Positions 40,933 through 48,835 of a stretch of DNA of 64,000 nucleotides are shown here, piece after piece (the first letter of the stretch is position 1; the number at the start of each line of letters is the position of its first letter). The stretch is from positions 18,115 through 82,114 of the forward strand of contig NZ_JASNFN010000025.1 in NCBI RefSeq assembly GCF_030731085.1, written 5' to 3'. Both the position numbers and the translations under genes were made by a program. The notes under the pieces were generated by a model, which saw only the letters and a list, made by a program, of their open reading frames with translations, ran no database searches and was not told the origin of the DNA. Origin of the DNA: Blastococcus carthaginiensis (GTDB lineage: Bacteria; Actinomycetota; Actinomycetes; Mycobacteriales; Geodermatophilaceae).

Positions 40933-40938
40933 AGACTA
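40933..40938 (-). promoter_or_regulatory. -10 element of the acyltransferase gene
   Basis: Minus-strand TAGTCT, giving a short leader of about 12 bases that holds the GGGAGG ribosome site. Confidence 0.4.
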
Positions 40939-40945
40939 GGGAGCC

Positions 40946-40973
40946 TGGGGCCGGGATCACAATCCGGGCCCCA
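40946..40973. promoter_or_regulatory. Inverted repeat between divergent acyltransferase and esterase
   Basis: 12-base arms with one mismatch (40946-40957 and 40962-40973) and the spacer CACA. It lies just upstream of the acyltransferase -10, where an operator could act on one or both genes. Confidence 0.35.
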
Positions 40974-41023
40974 CCGTGATCCAGCCGACACCGGCGCGAC
41001 GCCGGTTGCCCAGGAGGAGCGCC

Positions 41024-41842
41024 GTGCCCGGACCCACCCCCCTCCCCGAGGTGATGCCCGGCGCCGAGCCCTTCGAGTTCCCCGGCGGCGACGGGTCCGT
41101 GGGCCGCACCGGGGTGCTGCTCGTCCACGGGTTCACCTCGACGCCGATGAGCATGCGCCCCTGGGGCGAGCACCTCGCGGCCGAGGGCTTCGCCGTCCGG
41201 TGCCCCCTGCTGCCCGGCCACGGCACCCGCTGGCAGGACTGCAACGCCAGCACCTCCGACCAGTGGACGGCGACGGTCGAGGAGGCCTTAGACGAGCTGG
41301 CCGCCCGCTGCGACCGGGTCTTCGTCGCCGGCCTGTCGATGGGCGGGACGCTGGCCACGCGGCTGGCCGAGGTGCGCCCCGACGACGTCGCCGGGCTGCT
41401 GCTGGTGAACCCGGCCCTGCTCACCCGGCGGCTGGACGCGAAGCTGCTGCCCCTGCTCGCCCGGGTGACGTCCAGCTGGGCGCCGATCGCCAGCGACATC
41501 AAGAAGCCCGGCACGACCGAGCTGGCCTACCCCCGGCTGCCGATCCGGGCCATGCTGCAGCTGCGCGGCCTCTGGGCCGCGACCCGCGCCGACCTGGGCC
41601 GGGTCACGGCGCCGGTCATCGTCTTCCGCAGCACCGAGGACCACGTCGTCGAACCGGTGAACAGCACCATCCTGCTCGCCGGGGTGGCGAGCGCGGACAC
41701 CACCGAGGTCGTGCTGGAGGACAGCTACCACGTGGCCACCTTGGACAACGACGCCCCGCTGCTCTTCCGGCGCTCCGCGGAGTGGATCCGCGCCCGCGTG
41801 CCGGCCGGCGAACCCGACGCCTCGTCGGGCGGGCACCGGTGA
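41024..41842 (+). CDS. Alpha/beta hydrolase, carboxylesterase/monoacylglycerol lipase type
   Basis: 272 residues from the GTG with AGGAGGAG upstream. GVLLVHGFTSTPMSM, LLPGHGTRW, nucleophile elbow VAGLSMGGTLA, aspartate near FRSTEDHVVEP and histidine in EDSYHVATLDND form a complete catalytic set as in thermophilic carboxylesterase Est30 and bacterial monoglyceride lipases. The stop overlaps the next gene by four bases, so it belongs to a three-gene operon with a membrane protein and the LOR/SDH enzyme. Confidence 0.88.
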   Translation: MPGPTPLPEVMPGAEPFEFPGGDGSVGRTGVLLVHGFTSTPMSMRPWGEHLAAEGFAVRCPLLPGHGTRWQDCNASTSDQWTATVEEALDELAARCDRVFVAGLSMGGTLATRLAEVRPDDVAGLLLVNPALLTRRLDAKLLPLLARVTSSWAPIASDIKKPGTTELAYPRLPIRAMLQLRGLWAATRADLGRVTAPVIVFRSTEDHVVEPVNSTILLAGVASADTTEVVLEDSYHVATLDNDAPLLFRRSAEWIRARVPAGEPDASSGGHR

Positions 41843-42519
41843 CCGACCGCCGCGGCCGGGGACGCCGCGACAACGGGCTGGACGCCGTGCTGTGGAGCCC
41901 GGTCCGCGACGTCGACCCGCGGGTCGGCGAGCACCTCCTCGACGTGCTCGAGGCGGCCGGCATCGCCGCCTACCTCGAGCCGGCCGCCGACGTCGGTCCC
42001 TACACCCGGTCGGTGGTCCTGCCCAGCCCGCCGTCGGACCGGCTGTTCGTCGACCGGGCGCGCCGGGTCGAGGCGCGGGGGCTGGTCGAGCAGCACGCCG
42101 ACGACCACCCCGTCGAGCCGCGGGTCGCGCGCCGGCCCGCGGGGCGCGACCTGGACGAGGACGCCGAGTGGCGGCGCATCGTGGCCGCGTTCGAGGCCGA
42201 GCACGGTCGTCCCGCGGTCCAGGAGGGCCCCGCCGATCCGCCGCCGCCGACGCCGCACGAGGTGCCGGTGCTCGACCGGCCCGAGGAGCACTACGAGCCG
42301 CCGGCACCGCCGCCGCTGCCGGTCCCGGCGCCCGCGGTGCTGTACGCCCTGCTGCTGGTGGCCGCGGGCATCCTCCTCATCGGCGTCCCCTCGGTCATCG
42401 GCCTGTCGGCGGACGCAGGTCTCGTGCTGGGCGTGGCGGTCGTGGCCGGCGGGGTGGCGCTGCTGGTCTCCCGCATGCGCGACCGCTCCGACGACGGCGA
42501 CGACGGGGCGGTGGTCTGA
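41839..42519 (+). CDS. Uncharacterised protein with two C-terminal transmembrane helices
   Basis: 226 residues from the GTG overlapping the esterase stop. The soluble first 140 residues resemble a small alpha/beta domain (VGEHLLDVLEAAGIAAYLEPAADVGPY, then SDRLFVDRARR); a proline-rich linker (PPPPTPHE, PPAPPPLPVPAP) leads to two helices (about 162 to 210) and an acidic tail. I do not recognise the family with confidence; Rv2183c of M. tuberculosis may be its positional counterpart. It could hold its soluble domain at the membrane. Confidence 0.68.
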   Translation: MTDRRGRGRRDNGLDAVLWSPVRDVDPRVGEHLLDVLEAAGIAAYLEPAADVGPYTRSVVLPSPPSDRLFVDRARRVEARGLVEQHADDHPVEPRVARRPAGRDLDEDAEWRRIVAAFEAEHGRPAVQEGPADPPPPTPHEVPVLDRPEEHYEPPAPPPLPVPAPAVLYALLLVAAGILLIGVPSVIGLSADAGLVLGVAVVAGGVALLVSRMRDRSDDGDDGAVV

Positions 42520-42520
42520 G

Positions 42521-43768
42521 ATGGCGACCGTCACCGCGACGGTCACCGTGACCGGCCATCTCATGGACACCGGCATCCTCGGCCGGGTCCTCGACGACGT
42601 CCTGGAGTACGGCGGGGACTACCGGATCACCGACCTGGACCTGGGCCGCGAGCACGCCGACGAGTCGACGGCGCTGATCGAGATCCGCGCCGACGACACC
42701 GAGCGCCTCGAGCGGATCCTCATGCGGGTGCAGGTCCACGGCGCCAACCCCGTCGACCCGGGCACGGCGACGACCCGGCCCGCCCCCGCGGACGGCGTCT
42801 TCCCCGACGACTTCTACTCGACCACCAACCTGGAGACCCTCGTCCGGCTGGACGGGGAGTGGCTGCGGGTGCGCAACCCCGAGATGGACTGCGGCCTGGT
42901 GGTGACCACCGACGAGGGCGGGGCGGGCGGGCAGGTCACGGTGCGCACCGTCCCGGTGAGCGACGTGCGGGCGGGCGACGCCGTCGTCTGCGGCGCACAC
43001 GGCGTGCGGGTGGAACTGCCGGTGCAGGCGCCGCGCGGCGAGGAGGACGACTTCGGCTTCATGTCCTCGGCCGTCTCCAGCGAGAAGCCGCAGGCGTTGC
43101 TCGTCCGCCAGATCGCCGAGCGGATGCGCGAGGTCAAGGCCGCCGGGCAGCGGGTGCTGTGGGTGGGCGGCCCGGCCGTGGTGCACACCGGCGCCGCCCC
43201 CGCGATGGTGCGGCTGGTCCGCGCCGGCTACGTCGACGTCCTCTTCGCCGGCAACGCCCTGGCCACCCACGACATCGAGTCGGCGCTGTTCGGCACCTCG
43301 CTCGGCGTCGACCTGGCGAAGGGCTCGGGGGTGCCGCACGGGCACGAGCACCACATCCGCGCGATCAACACGATCCGGGCGGCCGGCTCGATCCGGGCGG
43401 CCGTCGGCTCCGGCGTCCTCACCGGCGGCGTCATGCGCGCGATGGTGGAGGCCGGGAAGCCGTTCGTGCTGGTCGGCTCGGTGCGCGACGACGGGCCGCT
43501 GCCCGACGTGCACACCGACGTCATCGAGGGTCAGCGGGCGATGCGCGCCGAGCTGCACGACGTCGGCTTCGCGATCATGGTGGCGACGATGCTGCACTCG
43601 ATCGCGACCGGGAACATCCTGCCGGCGTCGATCCCGCTGGTGTGCGTCGACATCAACCCGGCGACGGTCACGAAGCTGGCCGACCGGGGCAGCGCCCAGG
43701 CGATGGGCATCGTCACCGACATCGGCCTGTTCCTCGAGCAGCTGGCCCGCGAGCTGGCCCCGGAGTGA
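42521..43768 (+). CDS. LOR/SDH-type enzyme (TIGR00300 family, archaeal-type ornithine cyclodeaminase)
   Basis: 415 residues; the ATG follows the previous stop by one base. The N-terminal part (about 1 to 120) is the LOR/SDH bifunctional-enzyme conserved domain; the C-terminal part is an NAD-linked fold with the segments VLWVGGPAVVHTGAAPA, VDVLFAGNALATHDIE, GSGVPHGHEHHIRAIN and VCVDINPATVTKL. Relatives include a Methanococcus ornithine cyclodeaminase and the C-terminal half of cyanobacterial arginine dihydrolase (AgrE/ArgZ). Conversion of ornithine to proline is the likely reaction but untested here. Confidence 0.82.
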   Translation: MATVTATVTVTGHLMDTGILGRVLDDVLEYGGDYRITDLDLGREHADESTALIEIRADDTERLERILMRVQVHGANPVDPGTATTRPAPADGVFPDDFYSTTNLETLVRLDGEWLRVRNPEMDCGLVVTTDEGGAGGQVTVRTVPVSDVRAGDAVVCGAHGVRVELPVQAPRGEEDDFGFMSSAVSSEKPQALLVRQIAERMREVKAAGQRVLWVGGPAVVHTGAAPAMVRLVRAGYVDVLFAGNALATHDIESALFGTSLGVDLAKGSGVPHGHEHHIRAINTIRAAGSIRAAVGSGVLTGGVMRAMVEAGKPFVLVGSVRDDGPLPDVHTDVIEGQRAMRAELHDVGFAIMVATMLHSIATGNILPASIPLVCVDINPATVTKLADRGSAQAMGIVTDIGLFLEQLARELAPE

Positions 43769-43910
43769 CGAATCACCAGCAGGGCTAGCGCTTCGCGTCA
43801 GGACAGTGGGCGCAGACGCGCCGTTCCCGTGCCGAGAATTGACCATCTGCGTACTCCGTCGCCATCGGCGGCGGTCTCGGGAAGGCAGCCGGACGTTGGC
43901 GGCCGCAGTA

Positions 43911-44900
43911 CTAGGCCTCGCCCTCGGCGACGGCTCTCCTGACCAGGTCGGCGGCGCCGACGATGCCGGCCTGGGCACCGAGCGCGGCGGCGACGACGCG
44001 GGGACCGGGGCGGAACCCGCGGCCGGGCAGGGCGCGCTCGAGCCGCTCGCGGGCCGGGCGCAGCACCATCTCGCCGAGCACGCTGACGCCGCCGCCGATC
44101 ACCACCACCTCGGGATCGAGCACGGCAGCCAGGTCGGCGATCCCCTGGCCCAGCCAGCAGCCGACCTCGGTGACCAGTTCCAGGGCGAGCGGATCGCCGT
44201 CGTAGGCCGCGCGGGCCACGTGCTCGCCGGTCAGCCGGTCGGGTTCGCAGTCGACCCGCTCCAGCAGCAGGGCGGCCGCGGCCGGCGAGGTGCGGGCCAC
44301 CTCGCGCGCGGTCTGCCCCAGCGCCGTCCCGCTGGCGTACTGCTCCCAGCAGCCCCGGTTGCCGCAGGCGCACAGCCGGCCGTCGGGGACGACGCGCATG
44401 TGCCCCCACTCCCCCGCGACGCCGTGCGAGCCGCGCCGCAGCCGCCCATCGAGGACGATCCCCCCGCCGATGCCGGTGCCGAGGGTGATCATCAGGGCCA
44501 GGTCGGCGCCGCGGGCGGCGCCGTAGCGGTACTCGGCCCAGGCCGCGGCATCGGCGTCGTTGCCCACCCACAGCGGGCGCTGCAGGCGCGCGGCGAGGTC
44601 CTTGCGCAGCGTCGAGTTGCGCCAGGCCAGGTGTGGGCTGAACAGCACGGTGTCCCCGGTGCGGTCGAACCACCCGGCGGCGCCCACGCCGACCCCGACG
44701 ATCGCGCCCTCGTGCCCCTCGGCGAGTTCCGCGACGACGGCGGCGATGGCGTCCTCGGTGTCGCTCACCGAGGCCCCGGGCGTCGCCCGCCGGGCGGTGG
44801 CCAGCATCTCGCCGTCGGGAGCCACCAGCCCTCCGGCGACCTTGGTCCCGCCGATGTCGATGCCGAGCGCCGGCAGGGCCGTCACCGCCGGCCCGGTCAC
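43911..44900 (-). CDS. ROK-family glucokinase
   Basis: 329 residues. GIDIGGTKVAGGLV binds phosphate, LGTGIGGGIVLDG is the ROK phosphate 2 motif, and the zinc site is complete: the histidine of GEWGHM with the cysteines of CACGNRGCWEQ. These mark sugar kinases rather than ROK repressors, and no helix-turn-helix is present. It phosphorylates glucose or a related hexose in the cytoplasm. The start overlaps the upstream small gene by four bases, placing it last in an operon with an SRPBCC protein, an ArsA-like protein and a small CxxC protein. Confidence 0.88.
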   Translation of the reverse strand: MTGPAVTALPALGIDIGGTKVAGGLVAPDGEMLATARRATPGASVSDTEDAIAAVVAELAEGHEGAIVGVGVGAAGWFDRTGDTVLFSPHLAWRNSTLRKDLAARLQRPLWVGNDADAAAWAEYRYGAARGADLALMITLGTGIGGGIVLDGRLRRGSHGVAGEWGHMRVVPDGRLCACGNRGCWEQYASGTALGQTAREVARTSPAAAALLLERVDCEPDRLTGEHVARAAYDGDPLALELVTEVGCWLGQGIADLAAVLDPEVVVIGGGVSVLGEMVLRPARERLERALPGRGFRPGPRVVAAALGAQAGIVGAADLVRRAVAEGEA

Positions 44901-45220
44901 GCGATGTCGATCCGCTGGACGGCCGGCTGCGCGGCCGCCTGCTCCTCGGGGCGCGGCCCGGCCGCCTCGCCGGCACCGTCGGGCGGCTGCTCGGCGAACG
45001 ACCGCAGCGCGGTCGCGGCGGCGGTGAGGACGTCGGCCAGCGCGGCGGTCACCTCCGGGCGTTCACCACGCAGGACGGCCGCCATCTGGCAGACCGGGCA
45101 CCAGCGGCAGTCGTCGCCACCGTGCTCCCCGGTACCTGTGCCGGGCGTCTCCCCGGCTCCGGCGCGGACGGCGTCGAAGAGACGGCGGGCCTGGTCGGCC
45201 CAGTCGGCACCGCTGGTCAT
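44897..45220 (-). CDS. Small protein with a CxxC pair
   Basis: 107 residues from the ATG at 45220 (ribosome site GAGAGGA). One CRWCPVCQ motif suggests metal binding. The N-terminal helix (DWADQARRLFDAVRAG) and a second helix (AALADVLTAAATALRSF) flank it, and the tail is Ala/Pro/Gln-rich. Four-base overlaps on both sides show tight coupling to the ArsA-like gene and the ROK kinase. The family is conserved in actinobacteria as far as I recall, without a known function. Confidence 0.7.
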   Translation of the reverse strand: MTSGADWADQARRLFDAVRAGAGETPGTGTGEHGGDDCRWCPVCQMAAVLRGERPEVTAALADVLTAAATALRSFAEQPPDGAGEAAGPRPEEQAAAQPAVQRIDIA

Positions 45221-46365
45221 CTGGTCCTCTCCTCGGCCGCCAGGAGGTCGGCCGGCCACTGCTGCGGATCCGGGCGGAAGCTGATCTCGAGGCGCGCGGC
45301 GGCGGCACCGGGGGCGAGCAGTCGTCCCCCGGTCACCTCGCACCGGCGCAGCAGCGAGTCCAGGCGCAGCGAACGACGATCCTCCCCCACGGACACCACG
45401 AGGTCATCGCCCCACCGGGTCAGCCCCACCTCCGCGCGCTCGGCGAAGGGCAGCGGCACGGCCAGCCGCCACCCGCCCTCCCCCCGCTGCGGGGCCGGCG
45501 GAACCGGCCCACCGGACGCGGGGAGCTCCAGCCCGCCCAGCAGCGCGACGGCACCGGTCACGTCCACCGGCGGCACCGGCAGCTCGGGCACCTCGTGCAC
45601 CGGCGCCACCTCCGCCAGGCCGCTCCGGGCGGCGTCCTGCTCGGCGGCACGGGCGCTCCACCACTCCCCTGTGCCGGCCGTGAGGAGCACGCGGGCGAGG
45701 ACGGCCGCGACCCGGAGCCCGTGCAGGCCGAGGACGGTCGCCGCGCGCCGGACCGGCGGCACCGCGGACCGCTGCGCCGCCGTGGTCAGCCAGACGGCCG
45801 TGTCGGTGGGGTCGGCGAGCCGGTCCCGGGCGAGCAGCCCCTCGACGGCGGGCAGGAGGTCGAGCACGGTGTCCAGGGGGCCCCGGCGGACCGCCCCGGC
45901 CGCCACCGACGCCGTCCGGACGGCGGCCAGCGCGCGCGCCGTCGGCGGCAGCGCCTGGTCCAGCCACCAGCGGAGCGAGCCGGGCAGGGCGGCGAGCGCG
46001 AGCCCGTCCGCCAGCGGCCCGGCGTCGACCACGACGAGGTCGGCGTCCGCCGCGCCGAGCGCCGCCAGGAGCGCGAGCTCACCGGCGCCGGGGACCGGCA
46101 CCACCGAGGTCGCCGGCGGCAGGTCCAGGTGCGGGAGCAGCGCGCCCAGGGCCCCGGCGTGGGCACCCCACAGCTCCTCGACCGCCCGGCGGCCGTCCAC
46201 CCGCCGGACGTGCAGGCCCGGCACCTCGTCGAGGCCGGGCACGGGTGCCGGCTGCCGGGAGAGGAGCAGCGTGCTCCGGCCCTCCCGGGCGGCGCGCACG
46301 GCGGCGGCCGCGGCCACCGTCGACGACCCCGCCCCGCCGGAGCCGGTGACCAGGAGGGTGCGCAC
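45217..46365 (-). CDS. ArsA/Get3-like protein with degenerate P-loop
   Basis: 382 residues. The overall layout is that of ArsA/Get3 anion-transporting ATPases: N-terminal P-loop, DLVVVDAGPLADGLALA where DxAPTGH-like residues are expected, and a C-terminal beta-rich domain (LPLPFAERAEVGLTRWGDDLVVSVGEDRRSLRL split over two strands) like the ArsA-HSP20 type. The P-loop reads G8-SGGAGSST: both lysines of the canonical GKGGVGKTT are serines, so ATP hydrolysis is doubtful. It is downstream of the SRPBCC gene by six bases. A counterpart in M. tuberculosis is probably Rv2184c. Confidence 0.75.
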   Translation of the reverse strand: MRTLLVTGSGGAGSSTVAAAAAVRAAREGRSTLLLSRQPAPVPGLDEVPGLHVRRVDGRRAVEELWGAHAGALGALLPHLDLPPATSVVPVPGAGELALLAALGAADADLVVVDAGPLADGLALAALPGSLRWWLDQALPPTARALAAVRTASVAAGAVRRGPLDTVLDLLPAVEGLLARDRLADPTDTAVWLTTAAQRSAVPPVRRAATVLGLHGLRVAAVLARVLLTAGTGEWWSARAAEQDAARSGLAEVAPVHEVPELPVPPVDVTGAVALLGGLELPASGGPVPPAPQRGEGGWRLAVPLPFAERAEVGLTRWGDDLVVSVGEDRRSLRLDSLLRRCEVTGGRLLAPGAAAARLEISFRPDPQQWPADLLAAEERTR

Positions 46366-46371
46366 CGCGGC

Positions 46372-46803
46372 TCAGCCCTCGACGCGCTTCTTGAGCTCCT
46401 TGAGCGCGGTGTCGAGGATGACCTTCTCGGCCTTCCGCTTGATCATGCCGAGCATCGGGATGGAGAGGTCGATGGTGATCGAGTAGGTGACCTCGGTGCG
46501 GCCGCCGGTCTCGACGAGGGTGTAGGAACCCTCCTGCCGCTTCTGCATCTGGCCCTTGACCAGGGTCCAGGAGACGCGGCGGTCGTCGTCCCACGTGTAC
46601 TCCAGGACGTAGTCGTCCTTCACCGCCCCGGCGTCGAGCACGAAGTGCACGCGGCGGGCCCGGCCGTCCGCACCCGTCTCGAGCACCTCGACCTTCTTGG
46701 CGGCGGCGACCCACTGCGGGTAGGAGGGGAAGTCGGCGATCACCGCCATGACCTCGGCCGCAGGCGCCTCGACGACGATCGACTGGGTGGACTGGTCGGC
46801 CAT
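46372..46803 (-). CDS. SRPBCC (polyketide cyclase/START-like) protein
   Basis: 143 residues from the ATG at 46803, which has TAGCCT seven bases upstream. The START-like fold is clear: SIVVEAPAAEVMAVIADFPSYPQW at the N-terminus, strand patterns throughout, and a long C-terminal helix with RKAEKVILDTALKELKKRV. Such proteins bind hydrophobic ligands. It heads the operon with the ArsA-like protein, and is divergent from fadD15. Its M. tuberculosis counterpart is likely Rv2185c. Confidence 0.85.
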   Translation of the reverse strand: MADQSTQSIVVEAPAAEVMAVIADFPSYPQWVAAAKKVEVLETGADGRARRVHFVLDAGAVKDDYVLEYTWDDDRRVSWTLVKGQMQKRQEGSYTLVETGGRTEVTYSITIDLSIPMLGMIKRKAEKVILDTALKELKKRVEG

Positions 46804-46810
46804 GGGCAGC

Positions 46811-46816
46811 AGGCTA
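46811..46816 (-). promoter_or_regulatory. -10 element of the SRPBCC operon (leaderless)
   Basis: Minus-strand TAGCCT, seven bases before the ATG at 46803. Confidence 0.5.
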
Positions 46817-46882
46817 GCTGCTCGGGCCCCGACCGGCCCCGCGCACCACGGCACTCCGCTACTGCCGGGTAGCACCAGCCGC

Positions 46883-46888
46883 TAGATT
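46883..46888 (+). promoter_or_regulatory. -10 element of fadD15
   Basis: TAGATT, which would give a leader of about 65 bases ending in GGGGAGGAGAGG before the GTG. Confidence 0.4.
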
Positions 46889-46960
46889 GGCCCGGACGTC
46901 CCCGTACCGGGGCCGCGGGCGACGGAGCCCGGCGGGCGGTCGGGGAGGAGAGGACCGGGC

Positions 46961-48754
46961 GTGCGCGAGTTCAGCGTTCCTGCAACCCACGAGGTGGGCC
47001 CCGACGAGGCGCTCACCGACATGCTGGCGGCCAACGTCGCCGGGCACGGTGACGAGGTCGGCCTCCGGCGCCGGGTGGACGGCCGCTGGACCGACGTGAC
47101 CTGGCGGCAGTTCGGCGAGGAGGTCCGCGGCGTCGCCAAGGGCCTGATCGCCGCGGGCGTGGCCGCCGGCGACCGCGTCGCCCTGCAGGCCAGGACGCGC
47201 TACGAGTGGACGGTCTTCGACTACGCCATCTGGACCGCCGGCGCCGTCGTCGTGCCGATCTACGAGACCTCCAGCGCCGACCAGGTGGCCTGGATCCTCT
47301 CCGACTCCGGCGCCACGGTCGCCGTCGTCGAGCGCGACGAGCACGCCGCCGCCATCGAGTCGGTCCGCGACCAGGCGCCGGACCTCAAGGCCGTCGTCGT
47401 CATCGACGACGGCGCCGTCGAGCAGCTGACCGCCACGGGTTCGGGCGTGCCCGACAGCGAGCTGGACGCCCGCCGCGCCACCTTGCGCGCCGACAGCCTC
47501 GCCACGCTGATCTACACCAGCGGCACCACCGGGCGTCCCAAGGGCTGCGAGCTCACGCACGGCAACTTCCTGTTCGAGATCGGCAACGGCATCACGCTGC
47601 TCGACCGGTTCATGAACGTGCAGGGGTCGCTGCTGCTGTTCATCCCGCTGGCCCACGTCCTGGCCCGCGTCCTGCAGGTCGGCGCGATCAAGAACCGGAC
47701 GGTCATCGGCCACACGGCGGACGTGAAGAACCTCGTCGAGGACCTCGGCGAGTTCAAGCCCACGTTCGTGCTCGCCGTCCCGCGGGTCTTCGAGAAGGTG
47801 TTCAACTCGGCCAAGGCGAAGGCCGAGGGCGACGGCAAGGGCAAGATCTTCGACCGGGCCGCCCAGGTCGCGATCGACTGGTCGCGCGCCCAGGACACCG
47901 GCGGCCCCGGGCTGGGCCTGCGCGCCCAGCACGCGCTGTTCGACAAGCTGGTCTACGGCAAGCTGCGTGCCGCCCTCGGCGGGCGCTGCCTGGGCGCCAT
48001 CTCCGGCGGCGCCCCCCTCGGTGAGCGGCTCGGCCACTTCTTCCGCGGCATCGGGGTCACCGTCTTCGAGGGCTACGGCCTCACCGAGACCACCGCGGCG
48101 GCCTCGGTCAACCACGACGAGGCGATCCGCATCGGCACCGTCGGCCGCCCGCTCCCGGGTGTCGCCTTCTCGGTCGCCGAGGACGGCGAGCTGCTCATCC
48201 GCGGCGGCATCGTGATGCGCGGCTACTGGAAGAACGAGGACGCCACCCGCGAGGCGATCGACGCGGACGGGTGGTTCCGCACCGGCGACCTCGGCGAGAT
48301 CGACGACCAGGGCTTCGTCCGGATCACCGGCCGCAAGAAGGAGATCCTGGTGACCGCGGGCGGCAAGAACGTCGCCCCCGCCGGGCTCGAGGACCGGCTG
48401 CGGGCCCACCGCCTGGTGAGCCAGTGCATCGTCGTGGGCGACCAGCGGCCCTACATCGCCGCGCTGGTGACCCTCGACGAGGAGGCCCTGCCGCAGTGGC
48501 TGGAGTCCAAGGGCAAGGACACCGGGCTGACGGCCGCCCAGCTGCGCGAGGACCCCGACGTGCTCGCCGAGATCGGCGCCGCGGTCGAGGACGCCAACAA
48601 GGCGGTGTCCCAGGCCGAGGCGATCAAGAAGTTCACGGTGCTGGCCACCGACTTCACCGAGGACAACGGGATGCTGACGCCGAGCCTCAAGCTCAAGCGG
48701 AACGTCGTGCTCAAGGAGTTCGGCTCCGACGTCGAGTCGCTCTACTCCCGCTGA
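46961..48754 (+). CDS. fadD15: Long-chain fatty acid-CoA ligase
   Basis: 597 residues, GTG after GGAGGAGAG. Adenylation motifs: A3 LIYTSGTTGRPKGCELTH (about 183 to 200), A5 GYGLTETTAA, A7 FRTGDLGEID, A8 GRKKEILVTAGGKNVAP, and the late lysine in SLKLKR. It activates fatty acids to acyl-CoA in the cytoplasm. The set matches the FAA1/FadD15 branch. Position between the SRPBCC operon and the PimB-like gene equals, from memory, Rv2187 in M. tuberculosis. Confidence 0.93.
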   Translation: MREFSVPATHEVGPDEALTDMLAANVAGHGDEVGLRRRVDGRWTDVTWRQFGEEVRGVAKGLIAAGVAAGDRVALQARTRYEWTVFDYAIWTAGAVVVPIYETSSADQVAWILSDSGATVAVVERDEHAAAIESVRDQAPDLKAVVVIDDGAVEQLTATGSGVPDSELDARRATLRADSLATLIYTSGTTGRPKGCELTHGNFLFEIGNGITLLDRFMNVQGSLLLFIPLAHVLARVLQVGAIKNRTVIGHTADVKNLVEDLGEFKPTFVLAVPRVFEKVFNSAKAKAEGDGKGKIFDRAAQVAIDWSRAQDTGGPGLGLRAQHALFDKLVYGKLRAALGGRCLGAISGGAPLGERLGHFFRGIGVTVFEGYGLTETTAAASVNHDEAIRIGTVGRPLPGVAFSVAEDGELLIRGGIVMRGYWKNEDATREAIDADGWFRTGDLGEIDDQGFVRITGRKKEILVTAGGKNVAPAGLEDRLRAHRLVSQCIVVGDQRPYIAALVTLDEEALPQWLESKGKDTGLTAAQLREDPDVLAEIGAAVEDANKAVSQAEAIKKFTVLATDFTEDNGMLTPSLKLKRNVVLKEFGSDVESLYSR

Positions 48755-48767
48755 GCACCGCCGCCGA

Positions 48768-48835
48768 CCAGGGGCATAGGAAGCTTTACCTACGTCCGCA
48801 GGCCCCATGACGTAGGTAAAGCTTCCTATGCCTGG
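48768..48835. terminator. Perfect 22-base inverted repeat (likely bidirectional terminator)
   Basis: Arms 48775-48796 and 48809-48830 are perfect complements, with five more pairs outside after a two-base bulge. The loop is 12 bases. The stem is markedly AT-richer than the genome (contains AAGCTT). It lies between convergent fadD15 and the glycosyltransferase, and includes the latter's TAG stop. Confidence 0.75.
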
